64,000 bases of DNA from CALJXB01 sp965225935 (GTDB lineage: Bacteria; Pseudomonadota; Alphaproteobacteria; Kiloniellales; JAKSDN01), in contig CBDDCC010000015.1 in assembly GCA_965225935.1 (NCBI GenBank), positions 124,001 to 188,000 of the forward strand, read 5' to 3'. The notes under the pieces are model-generated. The model was not told the origin of the DNA and made no database searches. It saw only the letters and a program-made list of their open reading frames with translations. The position numbers and the translations under genes are program-made. This document shows, one piece after another, positions 36,830 through 45,768 of the stretch (within the stretch, counting starts at the first letter, position 1; each line of letters begins with the position of its first letter).

Positions 36830-37090
36830 TACCAAGTCTTGATGGTAACGACCCATAGGGATCGCTTTTGGAGCGTTTCGGGTAGGAAGCAGGCCGCAGG
36901 CGATGTGGGGCATCGGCAAGGCCTGCTGACGCCCGCCGAAACGCTCCAAAAGCGACCGGGACGGCGGACTTTCAGAACCTTCGGACGGCGTCGCCCGCGC
37001 CTTCCGATGCCCCGCATCGCTGCGGCACGCGCTCCTAGCCGAAAGATCTGAAAGTCCGTCCCTATGGGTCGTTACCATCAAGACTTGGTA
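36830..37090. mobile_element. MITE-like element B, single copy with perfect 32-bp terminal inverted repeats
   Basis: A 261-bp element whose ends are exact inverted repeats of 32 bp: TACCAAGTCTTGATGG... at 36830-36861 and its reverse complement at 37059-37090. It starts and ends with TA. Nested inside are further inverted repeats, TCGCTTTTGGAGCGTTTCGG with CCGAAACGCTCCAAAAGCGA, and GGACTTTCAGA with TCTGAAAGTCC, so either strand can fold into a long cruciform. No ORF fits a transposase. It differs in sequence from element A. Confidence 0.88.
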
Positions 37091-37383
37091 TGAGCGCCGC
37101 CCGCCCGGCACGTCGACTAGCGAACGCTGTATATTCCAGCAAAATTAAATAGTTAAGGATCTTAACCATAGTGATTAACGAAATATGTCTTTGAACCAGA
37201 AGTAAAACCGCCGAAAATAGAACATTAGGCATGGTCAATGAGCCCGGGAGCCTTAACCCGGCAGGGCAGGTTGGCGAATATTGGCGGGTGGTATTCTTGC
37301 AGGACATTTGTCGCCGCCGGAACAGCGGGGCCGGCGCCAGCTTCGCGCGACGGGCGCCGCGGACGGCAATTCGAGAGCATAAG
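37091..37383 (+). promoter_or_regulatory. AT-rich leader of the peptidoglycan-binding lipoprotein gene
   Basis: About 290 bp without a gene. From 37125 to 37230 it is strikingly AT-rich (TGTATATTCC, AAAATTAAATAGTTAAGG, GATTAACGAAATATG) against the GC-rich background. It probably carries the promoter for the gene at 37384. I could not single out one -35/-10 pair. Confidence 0.4.
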
Positions 37384-38415
37384 ATGATATCGCAAGGGAT
37401 TATCGGGATCGGACCGAAGGGGCTCCAACGGTCGCTCTTCGCCCTCCTTCTGGCCGCCGCCGCGGCGACCGCCGGCTGCCATCAGACCAGCGGGCACAAA
37501 GAGGTGGCCCGCGCCGGTCCGGCCGACGCCGAGGAGATCGTGGTCGACGAAACTCCGGTGGAGGCGCCGTCGGAGCTGCTGGTGCGCGAGGCCCAGTTCC
37601 TGCTGACGGAGCTCGGTTTCGTGCCGGGGCCGATCGACGGTCAGGCGGGGCCGCTCACCCTCGCCGCGGTCTCGGACTTTCAAGAGCAGGCCGGGCTCGC
37701 CGTGGACGGCCGGATCACCCAGCCCCTGGTCGGCCAGCTCTGGGCCCGGGTCGACCAGGCCGCGACGCGCGAGGTGCAGGAGCGCTTGACGGCCCTCGGC
37801 TACGATCCCGGCGCCCACGACGGCATGGCGAGCCTGGAGACGGTCGTGGCCGTGACCCAGTTCCAGAAGGACAGGGGCTTCATGGCCGACGGCGAGATCG
37901 ACTGGAACCTGCTGCAGCGGCTGCGCGCCGCCGAGGTGGTCGAGCTGGCGCCCCAACAAACGCCCGAGGGCGAGTCCCAGGACGGCGGCGAGGCACCCAA
38001 GCCCGCGGCCCCCGACAGCCAGGAGGTTCGGACGGCGGACGGGTTGGCGGGCGAGAACGGCGCCCATTCCCCCGAGGACGATCTCAGCCTCTTCGCCGCC
38101 TTGTCCGAACGCGAGCCGGTCGACATCCGGGTGGCCCCCGGCGACACCCTCCTGGTCTACGTCTCCGCCTGGGAGTCCGGCCCCGAGCGAGTCCAGGTGG
38201 ACCCGAACGGCCTGCTGGTCCTGAGGGGCGGCGTCTCCCTCAAGACCGCCGAGCGCAACCTCCAGGACCTGGAGGACGCCCTCATGTCCAAGCTGCTGGA
38301 GCAGCGCATCACCGAACTGAGCGAGGCGGGCGGCGACGAGGAGAGCATCACCGAGGAGGCTTCCCAGTTCCTCCTCGACCTGCAGGTCCGGCTGACCAAA
38401 GAGGCCGCGTCCTAA
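37384..38415 (+). CDS. Lipoprotein with two peptidoglycan-binding domains
   Basis: 343-aa protein. The N-terminus has a lipoprotein-type signal (SLFALLLAAAAATAG|C, Cys near residue 33). Two PG_binding_1 repeats follow (~residues 66-112, AQFLLTELGFVPGPIDG, and ~122-170, QERLTALGYDPGAHDG). The rest is an acidic linker and a ~120-residue C-terminal domain with no recognised family (VDIRVAPGDTLLVYVSAW), ending in helices. No hydrolase motif is visible, so it may tether or scaffold the wall. The ATG at 37384 is chosen because it opens the signal; the 51-codon in-frame extension upstream lies in the AT-rich leader. Confidence 0.8.
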   Translation: MISQGIIGIGPKGLQRSLFALLLAAAAATAGCHQTSGHKEVARAGPADAEEIVVDETPVEAPSELLVREAQFLLTELGFVPGPIDGQAGPLTLAAVSDFQEQAGLAVDGRITQPLVGQLWARVDQAATREVQERLTALGYDPGAHDGMASLETVVAVTQFQKDRGFMADGEIDWNLLQRLRAAEVVELAPQQTPEGESQDGGEAPKPAAPDSQEVRTADGLAGENGAHSPEDDLSLFAALSEREPVDIRVAPGDTLLVYVSAWESGPERVQVDPNGLLVLRGGVSLKTAERNLQDLEDALMSKLLEQRITELSEAGGDEESITEEASQFLLDLQVRLTKEAAS

Positions 38416-38427
38416 CGTCCCGCCGGG

Positions 38428-40878
38428 CTAGACCTTCACCCGCTCGGCCTTGGGGTCGTAGAGGGGACGCAGGCTCGCCCGGGCCGGGAAGCGTTCGCAG
38501 GCGACCTCGATCTCGTAGGACCCGGCGTTCACCCAGTCGGCGGTGACGCCTTCCGGGTTGGCAACGTAGCCGAGGCCGATGGCGCGGCCCAGGTGGTGGC
38601 CGTAGTTGCCCGAGGTGAGATAGCCCACCGCCTCGCCGTCCCGGTAGATCGGCTCGTTGTGGTAGAGCAGCGGCTCCGGGTCCTCCAGGGCGAACTGCAC
38701 CAGGCGGCGGGTCAGCCTGCCCGCCTCCTTCTGGCGCAGCACCGCGTCGCGGCCGATGAAGTCGGCGTTCTTGTCGAGGCGCACGGCGAAGCCCAAGCCC
38801 GCCTCCAGCGGCGTGTCCTCGTCGGTGATGTCGTGGCCCCAGTGGCGGAAGGCCTTCTCGATGCGGCAGGAATCGAGCACGTGGAGGCCGGCCAGCCTGA
38901 GCCCGGCGCCCTCGCCCTCGGCCATCAGGCTGTCGAAGACGTGGCAGGCGAACTCGCTGGGCACGTAGAGCTCCCAGCCCAGCTCGCCCACGTAGGTGAC
39001 CCGGAGCGCCCGCACCGTGGCGTAGCCGATCTCAATCTCCTGGGCGGTGCCGAAGGGAAAGGCCTCGTTGGAGAGGTCGGCGTCGCTCACCCGGGCCAGC
39101 AGGTCGCGGCTGTTGGGGCCCATGACGCTCAGGACCGCGAGGCCGGAGGTCGCGTCGCTGACGCGGCAGCGGGCGTCGTCGGGCAAATGGCGGGAGAGCC
39201 AGGCCCAGTCCCGGGTCGCCGCGGCGCCGGCGGTCACGACCAGGTAGCTGTCCTCGGCGAGGCGGGTCACGGTCAGGTCCGCCTCGATGCCGCCGCGCTC
39301 GTTCAGCCACTGGGTGTAGACCACCTTGCCGGGGGCCACCGCCATGTCGTTGGCGCAGATGCGCTGCAGCACCGCCTCGGCGTCCGGCCCCTCCACCAGG
39401 AACTTGGCGAAGGAGGTCATGTCGAACAGGCCGACCGCCTCGCGCACCGCCTTGTGCTCGGCCGCGGCGTAGGGGAACCAGTTCTGGCGTCCGTAGCTGT
39501 ATTCGTACCTGGGCTCGACGCCTTCGGGCGCGAACCAGTTGGCCCGCTCCCAGCCCGCCGCCTCGCCGAAGCAGGCCCCGCGGGCGGCGAGACGTTCGTG
39601 CAGCGGCGAGGTACGCACGCCCCGGCCGCTTTCCGGCTGGTCGTAGGGCCAGTGCATGGCATAGAGCTTGCCGAGGGATTCCGGCGCTCGTTCAGTAAGA
39701 TAGCGCTTGTTGTTCTGAAACGGGATGACCCGGCGGATGTCCACGTCGGCGATATCCATGGGCGGGTGGCCGCCGACGATCCACTCGGCGATCACCTTGC
39801 CGGCGCCGCCGGCCGACTGGATGCCGATGGAGTTGAAGCCGGCCGCGACAAAGAAGTTGCGCAGCTCCGGCGCCTCGCCCAGGTAGTAGCGCACGTCCGG
39901 GGTGAAGCTCTCCGGCCCGCAGAAGAACTTGCGCAGGCCCACGTTCTCGAGCGCCGGCACCCGGTGCATGGCGCCCTCCAGCACCGGCATGAAGTGGTCC
40001 ATGTCGCCGGGCAGCTCGTCGAAAGCGAAGTCCTCGGGGATGCCCTCCATGCCCCAGGCCCGGGCGTTGCCCTCGAAGGCGCCCAGCAGGATCTTGCCGG
40101 CGTCCTCCTTGTAGTAGGCGCAGCCGTCGGGGTCGCGCAGCACCGGCAGGTTGGCCGGCACGTCGGGCATGGGGTCGGTCAGGATGTAGTAGTGCTCGCA
40201 GGCGTGGAGCGGCACCCGGACGCCGCACATGAGCCCGACCTCGCGGGCCCACATGCCGGCGCTGTTGACCACGTACTCGGCCTCGATGTCGCCCTTGTCG
40301 GTCGTGACGCCGCTGACCCGGCCGTTCTTCGTGCGGATGCCCGTGACCTTCGTCTCCTCGAAGATCCTCGCCCCGCCCGTGCGTGCGCCCTTGGCGAGCG
40401 CCATGGTGGTGTCGATGGGATTGGTTTGGCCGTCGTTGGGCAGGAAGACCGCACCCACGACGTCGTCGATGTTGAGGAGCGGATAGAGCTCGCGCGCCTC
40501 GGCGGGCGTGATGACCTCGACCTCCAGGCCCGCCATGCGCGCCATGGAGGCGCCGCGCTTCAGCTCCTCGAAGCGCTCCGGGTTCGCCGCCACGCCCAGG
40601 CTGCCGTTCTGCTTGAAGCCGGTCGCCTGGCCCGTCTCCGTCTCCAGGCCGCTGTAGAGGCCGGTGGTGTAGACCGCCAGCTTGATCAGGTTGAGGGTGG
40701 CGCGCAGCTGGCCGACCAGGCCGGCAGCGTGCCAGGTGGTGCCGCAGGTGAGCTGCTTGCGCTCCAGCAGCACCACGTCGGACCAGCCCAGCTTGGTCAG
40801 GTGATAGGCGATCGAGCAGCCGGCGATGCCGCCGCCCACGATGACCACTCGCGCCTCTCTGGGAAACTCGTTCGCCAC
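38428..40878 (-). CDS. Dimethylglycine/sarcosine dehydrogenase-type FAD protein with GcvT domain
   Basis: 816-aa two-part enzyme. Residues 1-~430 are a DAO-type FAD domain (VVIVGGGIAGCSIAYHL; the TTWHAAGLVGQ segment is where related enzymes attach flavin). Residues ~430-816 are an aminomethyltransferase (GcvT) domain that would pass the released one-carbon unit to tetrahydrofolate. Members demethylate dimethylglycine, sarcosine or similar N-methyl compounds. The GTG at 40878 is chosen: a strong AGGGGAGGGG lies 6-7 nt upstream and it gives the usual length. Substrate unknown; glycine-betaine breakdown is plausible. Confidence 0.87.
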   Translation of the reverse strand: MANEFPREARVVIVGGGIAGCSIAYHLTKLGWSDVVLLERKQLTCGTTWHAAGLVGQLRATLNLIKLAVYTTGLYSGLETETGQATGFKQNGSLGVAANPERFEELKRGASMARMAGLEVEVITPAEARELYPLLNIDDVVGAVFLPNDGQTNPIDTTMALAKGARTGGARIFEETKVTGIRTKNGRVSGVTTDKGDIEAEYVVNSAGMWAREVGLMCGVRVPLHACEHYYILTDPMPDVPANLPVLRDPDGCAYYKEDAGKILLGAFEGNARAWGMEGIPEDFAFDELPGDMDHFMPVLEGAMHRVPALENVGLRKFFCGPESFTPDVRYYLGEAPELRNFFVAAGFNSIGIQSAGGAGKVIAEWIVGGHPPMDIADVDIRRVIPFQNNKRYLTERAPESLGKLYAMHWPYDQPESGRGVRTSPLHERLAARGACFGEAAGWERANWFAPEGVEPRYEYSYGRQNWFPYAAAEHKAVREAVGLFDMTSFAKFLVEGPDAEAVLQRICANDMAVAPGKVVYTQWLNERGGIEADLTVTRLAEDSYLVVTAGAAATRDWAWLSRHLPDDARCRVSDATSGLAVLSVMGPNSRDLLARVSDADLSNEAFPFGTAQEIEIGYATVRALRVTYVGELGWELYVPSEFACHVFDSLMAEGEGAGLRLAGLHVLDSCRIEKAFRHWGHDITDEDTPLEAGLGFAVRLDKNADFIGRDAVLRQKEAGRLTRRLVQFALEDPEPLLYHNEPIYRDGEAVGYLTSGNYGHHLGRAIGLGYVANPEGVTADWVNAGSYEIEVACERFPARASLRPLYDPKAERVKV

Positions 40879-40979
40879 TGCCCGCCCCTCCCCTGATCGA
40901 GCGCCGGCGACCGGACGCTCAGGATCACTCAAACCCAAGACGGGCGCTGTTTCAACGGCGATCTTGGCGGCTCAGGCCT

Positions 40980-41783
40980 TCAGCCGAGGATCTCGCCGTA
41001 GAGCGCCTCCCAGGCTTCCTCGTCCGAGGCGAGAAGCATCCCAGGCGTGTCGCGGCGGGCCGGCTCGTAGGGCCGCCGGTCGAAGGTCCGCGCCAGGCCG
41101 CCGGCTTCGCCGAACAGCAGTACGCCGGGGGCGTGGTCCCAGGGCTTCATCTTGGTGAAGAGCAGGTAGTGGGCCTCGCCCGCGGCGAGCCGCACGTATT
41201 CGGCCCCGGCGCAGCTCAGCGAACGCATGGCGCCCAGACGCTCGCGGCTGGCCTGGATGCGCTTGCGCAGCTCGGGCCCGCCGTAGCGGCCGCCGTGGAG
41301 GGTTCCCCGCGCCGCGATCAAGGCCACGCTCTCGGCCGCCTGAAGGCGGGTCTCGCCGATCCAGGCCCCGCTGCCCAGCTCCGCCGTCGCGGTGCGCTCG
41401 AGGGTCGGCTCGTGGATCCAGGAAGCCAGGGTCTCGCCGCCGCGCACCAGGGCGACCATGACGGCGAAGATCTCGATGCCGGCGGCGAAGTTGGCGGTGC
41501 CGTCCACAGGATCGATCAGCCAGACCGGGTCCTCCCCATCGAGGAAATCGAGCACTCCGGGCAGCTCGGCGTAGGACTCCTCGCCCACCACCTGGGAGCC
41601 GGGCAGATGGTCCTTCAGCAGCCGCGTGAGCCGCCGTTCGCTCTCCACATCGGCCGCCGTCACCACCTCGCCGCCCTGCTTCTCGGAGACCTCGTGATCG
41701 GCCAGCCGCCGGAAGCGGGGCAGGATCTCCTCGGCGGCGGTCTCCTCGATGAACCGCGTGACCTTTTCGGGATCTATCGACAT
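40980..41783 (-). CDS. Inositol monophosphatase family protein
   Basis: 267-aa metal-dependent phosphatase fold. The metal-binding motifs are GEESY (Glu), then WLIDPVDGTANFAAG and, near the C-terminus, KPWDHAPGVLL. The family hydrolyses inositol phosphates, fructose-1,6-bisphosphate, histidinol phosphate or PAP; the motifs do not separate these. The ATG at 41783 has GGGGG just upstream and was preferred to one 12 codons earlier. It ends the minus-strand run that starts with the ntr genes (51 bp after hflX). Confidence 0.88.
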   Translation of the reverse strand: MSIDPEKVTRFIEETAAEEILPRFRRLADHEVSEKQGGEVVTAADVESERRLTRLLKDHLPGSQVVGEESYAELPGVLDFLDGEDPVWLIDPVDGTANFAAGIEIFAVMVALVRGGETLASWIHEPTLERTATAELGSGAWIGETRLQAAESVALIAARGTLHGGRYGGPELRKRIQASRERLGAMRSLSCAGAEYVRLAAGEAHYLLFTKMKPWDHAPGVLLFGEAGGLARTFDRRPYEPARRDTPGMLLASDEEAWEALYGEILG

Positions 41784-41834
41784 GCCCCCGCTCTTATCCG
41801 CCGGGAGCCGGCGCGGCAAGGAGCGCGTGGCCGC

Positions 41835-43217
41835 TCAAGGCTCGTCCGTCGCGCCGGCCCGCCGCCGATGCGCGAAGCGCGCCAGATCGGCCGGCTCGAG
41901 CTGGACCACCAGGTGGGCCTCTGCCTCGTCGTCCTCGCGGCTCAGCACCCGGCCGTGGTCGTAGAGCCAGGCGAGGTCGGCGCCGTCGGCGAGGGAGACG
42001 CTCAGGTTGACCGCCCGGGCGGGCACCTCGAGGCGCTCGGCAACGGCCTGCAGAAGCTCGGGCAGCCCCGCGCCGGTCAGCGCGGAGGCCAGGACCGCAT
42101 CGGGGCGCCGGGCGCACTGGCGCGCTAGGACGTCCCGCGCCTCCGGCGTCAAGAGATCGGCCTTGTTGAGCACCTCGAGGCGCGGCGCGGCGCCCTCCTC
42201 GGCGAGGCCGAGGCTCTCCAGCACCGCCTCGACGTCCTCCCGCTGGGCCTCGGTCTCGGGATGGGCGATGTCGCGCACGTGGAGGATGAGGTCCGCCTCC
42301 GTCACCTCCTCCAGGGTCGCCCGGAAGGCGGCCACCAGGTCCGTCGGCAGGTCGGAGACGAACCCCACCGTGTCCGACAGGATGATCTCGGCGCCGTCGT
42401 CGAGACGCAGGCGCCGCATGGTGGGATCGAGGGTGGCGAAGAGCTGGTCCTCGGCCACCACCTTGGCGCGGGTCAGGCGGTTGAACAGGGTCGACTTGCC
42501 GGCGTTGGTGTAGCCCACCAGCGCCACGACTGGAAACGGCACCCGCTTGCGGGCCTCCCGGTGCAGGGCGCGGGTGCGCTTGACCTGCTCCAGATCGCCC
42601 TTGAGCCGCGCGATGCGCTTGGAGATGAGGCGCCGGTCGATCTCGAGCTGGCTCTCGCCCGGACCGCCGAGGAAGCCGAAGCCGCCGCGCTGGCGCTCCA
42701 AATGGGTCCAGGAGCGCACCAGCCGCGAGCGCTGGTAGCTGAGCGCCGCCAGCTCTACCTGCAGCTTGCCCTCGCGGGTGCGCGCCCGGGCGCCGAAGAT
42801 CTCCAGGATGAGGCCGGTGCGGTCGATGACCTTGCAGTCCCAGGCGCGCTCCAGGTTGCGCTGCTGGATCGGTGTCAGGGCCGCGTCGACCACCACCAGG
42901 TCGATCTCCCAGACCCGCACCACGTGGGCCAGGTTCTCGACCGCCCCTTTGCCCAGCAGGGTGGCGGGGCGCTGGCGCGCGATGGGCGCCAGTTCCCGGC
43001 GAACCACCTCCAGGTCGATGGCCGCGGCGAGGCCGGCGGCCTCCTCCAGGCGCGCCTCGGGCGTGCGCGCGCCGGCACCGTCCGTCTTGAGGGCGCCCTT
43101 CTTCAGGTGGGGATGGAGGACGAGGGCCCGGCCCGTGGGTCCAGGCCTGTCGCGTACGCCGTCGGCCGTGGCCTCCTGCCGCTGTTCGGCCTCGTGCTTG
43201 TCGTCGAGCTTAGCCGT
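41835..43217 (-). CDS. hflX: GTPase HflX (probable ACG start)
   Basis: 460-aa ribosome-associated GTPase that can split stalled ribosomes. The P-loop is GYTNAGKST (about 235-243); switch motifs DPTMRRL and DTVGF and the HflX N-terminal domain (RPATLLGKGAVENL) are present. Homology runs upstream of the first ATG/GTG/TTG in frame (GTG 43007), since ALVLHPHLKK and ARLEEAAGLAAAIDLEV are normal HflX sequence. No canonical start exists between there and an in-frame TGA inside hfq. The best-placed codon is ACG at 43217, 6 nt after AAGGAGGAGG, overlapping the end of hfq by 8 nt. Confidence 0.88.
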   Translation of the reverse strand, partial: TAKLDDKHEAEQRQEATADGVRDRPGPTGRALVLHPHLKKGALKTDGAGARTPEARLEEAAGLAAAIDLEVVRRELAPIARQRPATLLGKGAVENLAHVVRVWEIDLVVVDAALTPIQQRNLERAWDCKVIDRTGLILEIFGARARTREGKLQVELAALSYQRSRLVRSWTHLERQRGGFGFLGGPGESQLEIDRRLISKRIARLKGDLEQVKRTRALHREARKRVPFPVVALVGYTNAGKSTLFNRLTRAKVVAEDQLFATLDPTMRRLRLDDGAEIILSDTVGFVSDLPTDLVAAFRATLEEVTEADLILHVRDIAHPETEAQREDVEAVLESLGLAEEGAAPRLEVLNKADLLTPEARDVLARQCARRPDAVLASALTGAGLPELLQAVAERLEVPARAVNLSVSLADGADLAWLYDHGRVLSREDDEAEAHLVVQLEPADLARFAHRRRAGATDEP

Positions 43218-43464
43218 TTTCGGCCTCCTCCTTGGCGGGCTCGAACAACTGCACCGGGACGGTCGGCATCACCGTCGAGATCGCGTGCTTGTAGACCAGC
43301 TGGGAGTGGGCGTCCCTGCGCAACAATACCGAGAAATTGTCGAACCAGGTGATGACGCCTTGCAGCTTGACGCCGTTGACCAAGAAAACGGTGACGGGCA
43401 CCTTGTTCTTGCGAATGTGATTCAGGAAGACATCTTGGACGTTCTGCGATCGCTCCGCCGCCAT
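43210..43464 (-). CDS. hfq: RNA chaperone Hfq
   Basis: 84-aa Sm-like protein forming a hexamer that pairs small RNAs with mRNAs. It has the Sm1 segment (QDVFLNHIRKNKVPVTVFL), the LQGVITWFDNFSVLLR core and the Sm2 motif YKHAIST. The short acidic tail ends in ENG. The hflX start region overlaps its last three codons. In alphaproteobacteria hfq normally sits between trkA and hflX, as here apart from one inserted gene. Confidence 0.97.
   Translation of the reverse strand: MAAERSQNVQDVFLNHIRKNKVPVTVFLVNGVKLQGVITWFDNFSVLLRRDAHSQLVYKHAISTVMPTVPVQLFEPAKEEAENG
43224..43233 (-). promoter_or_regulatory. Ribosome binding site of hflX inside hfq
   Basis: AAGGAGGAGG on the minus strand is a near-perfect Shine-Dalgarno within the last codons of hfq. 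It lies 6 nt before ACG (43217-43215) in the hflX frame. This spacing is ideal for initiation and is the reason for choosing that start. Confidence 0.65.
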
Positions 43465-43686
43465 TCCAGCCCCCTCTTTCTTAGTTCCGCCTGTCGTCTG
43501 GCCTCTGAGGGCCGGTTACCGAACACGTCGCACCTCGACTACCCCCGAATTGAAGCGCTCCTCCCTTCGGTCCGTTTGCGGCTGCGACCCTGGTATTGGC
43601 GGCAGTATCGCCGAAACACCGCCAAAAGCAAACGCTCTATCCCCGCCGCGGCAGTCGCCATTGGTCTAAGGTCTTGACCCTGCCGA

Positions 43687-44379
43687 TCAATCCTGGGGGA
43701 CGGGTGAGGCTAAATGATCGGCCAGCCCGACGCAGTTCACGAAATGGTGTGCGGGGGCGTGCCCGGGAAACTCGCCGACCCGGGGCGGCTCGCTGCGCAG
43801 CAGCACGGGCACGCAACCCGTGTTGGTGGCGCAGACGAGATCGATGTCCGTGTCGCCGACGAACCAGACCTCGTTGCCGAGAGAGACGCCGCTGTCGCCG
43901 AGAGCCATCAGAACCGGCTCCTCGGCCGGCTTGTCCCGGGCGGCGTCGTTGGCCCCGACCAGCGCGCCGAACAGGCCGGCCCAGTCGAGCCGCGCGGCCT
44001 CCCGGCGCAAGAGGTCGCCGCGCTTGTTGCTGACCACGGCCATGTAGTAGCCCAGGCCGTGCAGGCGCCGCAGCATGTCGTCCGCGCCCGGCCGCTCGAC
44101 CAGATTCTCCAGGTGCCCGGCCTCGAAGCTGTCGTAGAAGATGGTCGTGGCCTCCTCGGCCCGCGCGCCGAACATCCCCGGGAAGGTATCCCGGGCCGAG
44201 GCCCTGACCCGCTGCCGCGTCTCCTCGAACGTCCAGGGCACCATGTCCATGGCCTCGAAGGTGACGGCGAGCGCGTGGTGGATGGCGTGCCAGGTGTCGA
44301 CAAGGGTATTGTCCCAGTCGAACAGCAGGGCCCGGGGCCGCCCGGCCGAGCCGGGCGCGGGCGGCCGGCCTGACGCCAT
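43687..44379 (-). CDS. HAD-family hydrolase (phosphoglycolate phosphatase-like)
   Basis: 230-aa haloacid-dehalogenase-type phosphatase. Motif I is FDWDNTLVD (nucleophile Asp and general acid), motif II is VVSNKR, the lysine of motif III is in RDKPAEEP, and motif IV is VGDTDIDL. A helical cap sits between motifs I and II, as in Gph-type enzymes. The substrate is unknown. The start ATG shares a base with the trkA stop (TGATG), so it is translationally coupled to trkA. It is an addition to the usual trkA-hfq order. Confidence 0.88.
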   Translation of the reverse strand: MASGRPPAPGSAGRPRALLFDWDNTLVDTWHAIHHALAVTFEAMDMVPWTFEETRQRVRASARDTFPGMFGARAEEATTIFYDSFEAGHLENLVERPGADDMLRRLHGLGYYMAVVSNKRGDLLRREAARLDWAGLFGALVGANDAARDKPAEEPVLMALGDSGVSLGNEVWFVGDTDIDLVCATNTGCVPVLLRSEPPRVGEFPGHAPAHHFVNCVGLADHLASPVPQD

Positions 44380-45755
44380 CAGAAGAACTCCAGCTTGACA
44401 GAGAAGAGCTTCTCCACCTTCTTCACGGCCTGGGCGGCGGCGAACAGGATGATCAGGTCGCCCACCCGGACCACGGTCTCGCCCCGGGGGATGATGACCT
44501 CGCCGTCGCGCACCACGGCGCCCAGCACCACACCGTCCGGCAGCTTGGCCTCGCGCAGGGGAACGCCCACCAGGCTGGAGGTCTCGAGCGCCTCGGCCTC
44601 GATCAGCTCGCCGAAGCCCTCCGAGAGCGTGTGCACCGAGCGGATGCGCCCGCGGCGCACGTGCTCCAGGATGCGTGAGACCGTGATCGCCCGCGGGTTC
44701 ACCACGGTCTCGATGCCCAGGGTGCCGATCAGGGGCTCGTAGGTGCTCTTGTTGATCAGGGTGACGGCGCGCCGGCAGCCGTAGCGCTTGGCCAGCATGG
44801 AGGCCAGGATGTTGACCTCGTCATCGTTGGAGACCGCGACCACCGTCTCGGCCGAGCGGGCGTTGACCTCCTCCAGGATCTCGGTGTCGAGGGCGTTGCC
44901 GTTGATCACCACCGTGCGCTCGAGGGTCTGGGCGACGAGTTCAGCGCGCGCCTTGTCCAGCTCGATCACCTTCATGGAGACGTGGGGATGGTGTTTCTCG
45001 ACGATCTCGGCGAGGTAGAGGCCGATGTTGCCGCCGCCCACGATGATCACCCGCCGCGCCTCGGTCTCCTCGTGGCCGAAGGCCGGCATGGCGCGGGGTA
45101 TGTGCTCGGTCTCGGCGACGAAGTAGACGTCGTCGCCGGCGCGCATCTCGTCGTCGCCGCCGGGGACGATGCCGGAGCCGTCGCGGGAGATGCCGACGAC
45201 CACGATGTGGAGGTCGGGGAAGAGGTCGGTGAGCTGCCGGAGCGGCGTGTCGATGACCGGGCATTCCTCGGTGCAGTGGACGCCGATCAGGCTGACCTTA
45301 CCATCGGCCAGCGGGATCACGTCGAAGGCGCCGGGCAGCTCGAGCCGCCGAGCGATGGCCCGCGCCACCTCGATCTCCGGCGAGATGATCACGTCGATCG
45401 GCATGTGGTCGTGGCTGAAGAGATTGGCCCACATGGGATCGAGATAGCTCTGGCTGCGCACCCGGGCGATCTTGGTCGGCACCTCGAACAGGGAGTGGCA
45501 GATCTGGCAGGCCACCATGTTCACCTCGTCGGCGTAGGTGACCGCGATCACCATGTCGGCGTCGGCGGCGCCGGCACGCTGCAGCACGTCGGGGTGCGAG
45601 GCGAAGCCGACCAGGCCCTTCACGTCGAGGGAGTCGGCGATCTTGTGGACCAGCTCCGGCGAGCGGTCGATCACCGTGATATCGGCGTCCTCGCTCGCCA
45701 GGTAGCGCGCGATGTTGAAGCCGACCTGACCGGCGCCGCAGATGATGACTTGCAT
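44379..45755 (-). CDS. trkA: Trk potassium uptake regulatory protein TrkA
   Basis: 458-aa cytoplasmic NAD(H)-binding regulator of the Trk/Ktr potassium channel. It is a tandem of two TrkA-N Rossmann domains (VIICGAGQVGFNIARYL at the start, VIIVGGGNIGLYLAEIV near residue 235), each followed by a TrkA-C domain. The membrane subunit TrkH/G is not in the window. It is the usual gene after ntrX in alphaproteobacteria, though a MITE-like element now lies between the two. Confidence 0.95.
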   Translation of the reverse strand: MQVIICGAGQVGFNIARYLASEDADITVIDRSPELVHKIADSLDVKGLVGFASHPDVLQRAGAADADMVIAVTYADEVNMVACQICHSLFEVPTKIARVRSQSYLDPMWANLFSHDHMPIDVIISPEIEVARAIARRLELPGAFDVIPLADGKVSLIGVHCTEECPVIDTPLRQLTDLFPDLHIVVVGISRDGSGIVPGGDDEMRAGDDVYFVAETEHIPRAMPAFGHEETEARRVIIVGGGNIGLYLAEIVEKHHPHVSMKVIELDKARAELVAQTLERTVVINGNALDTEILEEVNARSAETVVAVSNDDEVNILASMLAKRYGCRRAVTLINKSTYEPLIGTLGIETVVNPRAITVSRILEHVRRGRIRSVHTLSEGFGELIEAEALETSSLVGVPLREAKLPDGVVLGAVVRDGEVIIPRGETVVRVGDLIILFAAAQAVKKVEKLFSVKLEFF

Positions 45756-45768
45756 GCTTCTTAGGCCC

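Noticed and set aside
41835..43007. GTG at 43007 as hflX start
   Set aside because: It would delete about 70 residues, including conserved HflX N-terminal sequence, and it lacks a good ribosome site; the ACG at 43217 fits better.
43596..43625. Hairpin TTGGCGG...CCGCCAA upstream of hfq as a terminator
   Set aside because: The stem is only 7 bp with a long loop, and no T-run follows on the minus strand where it would be needed.
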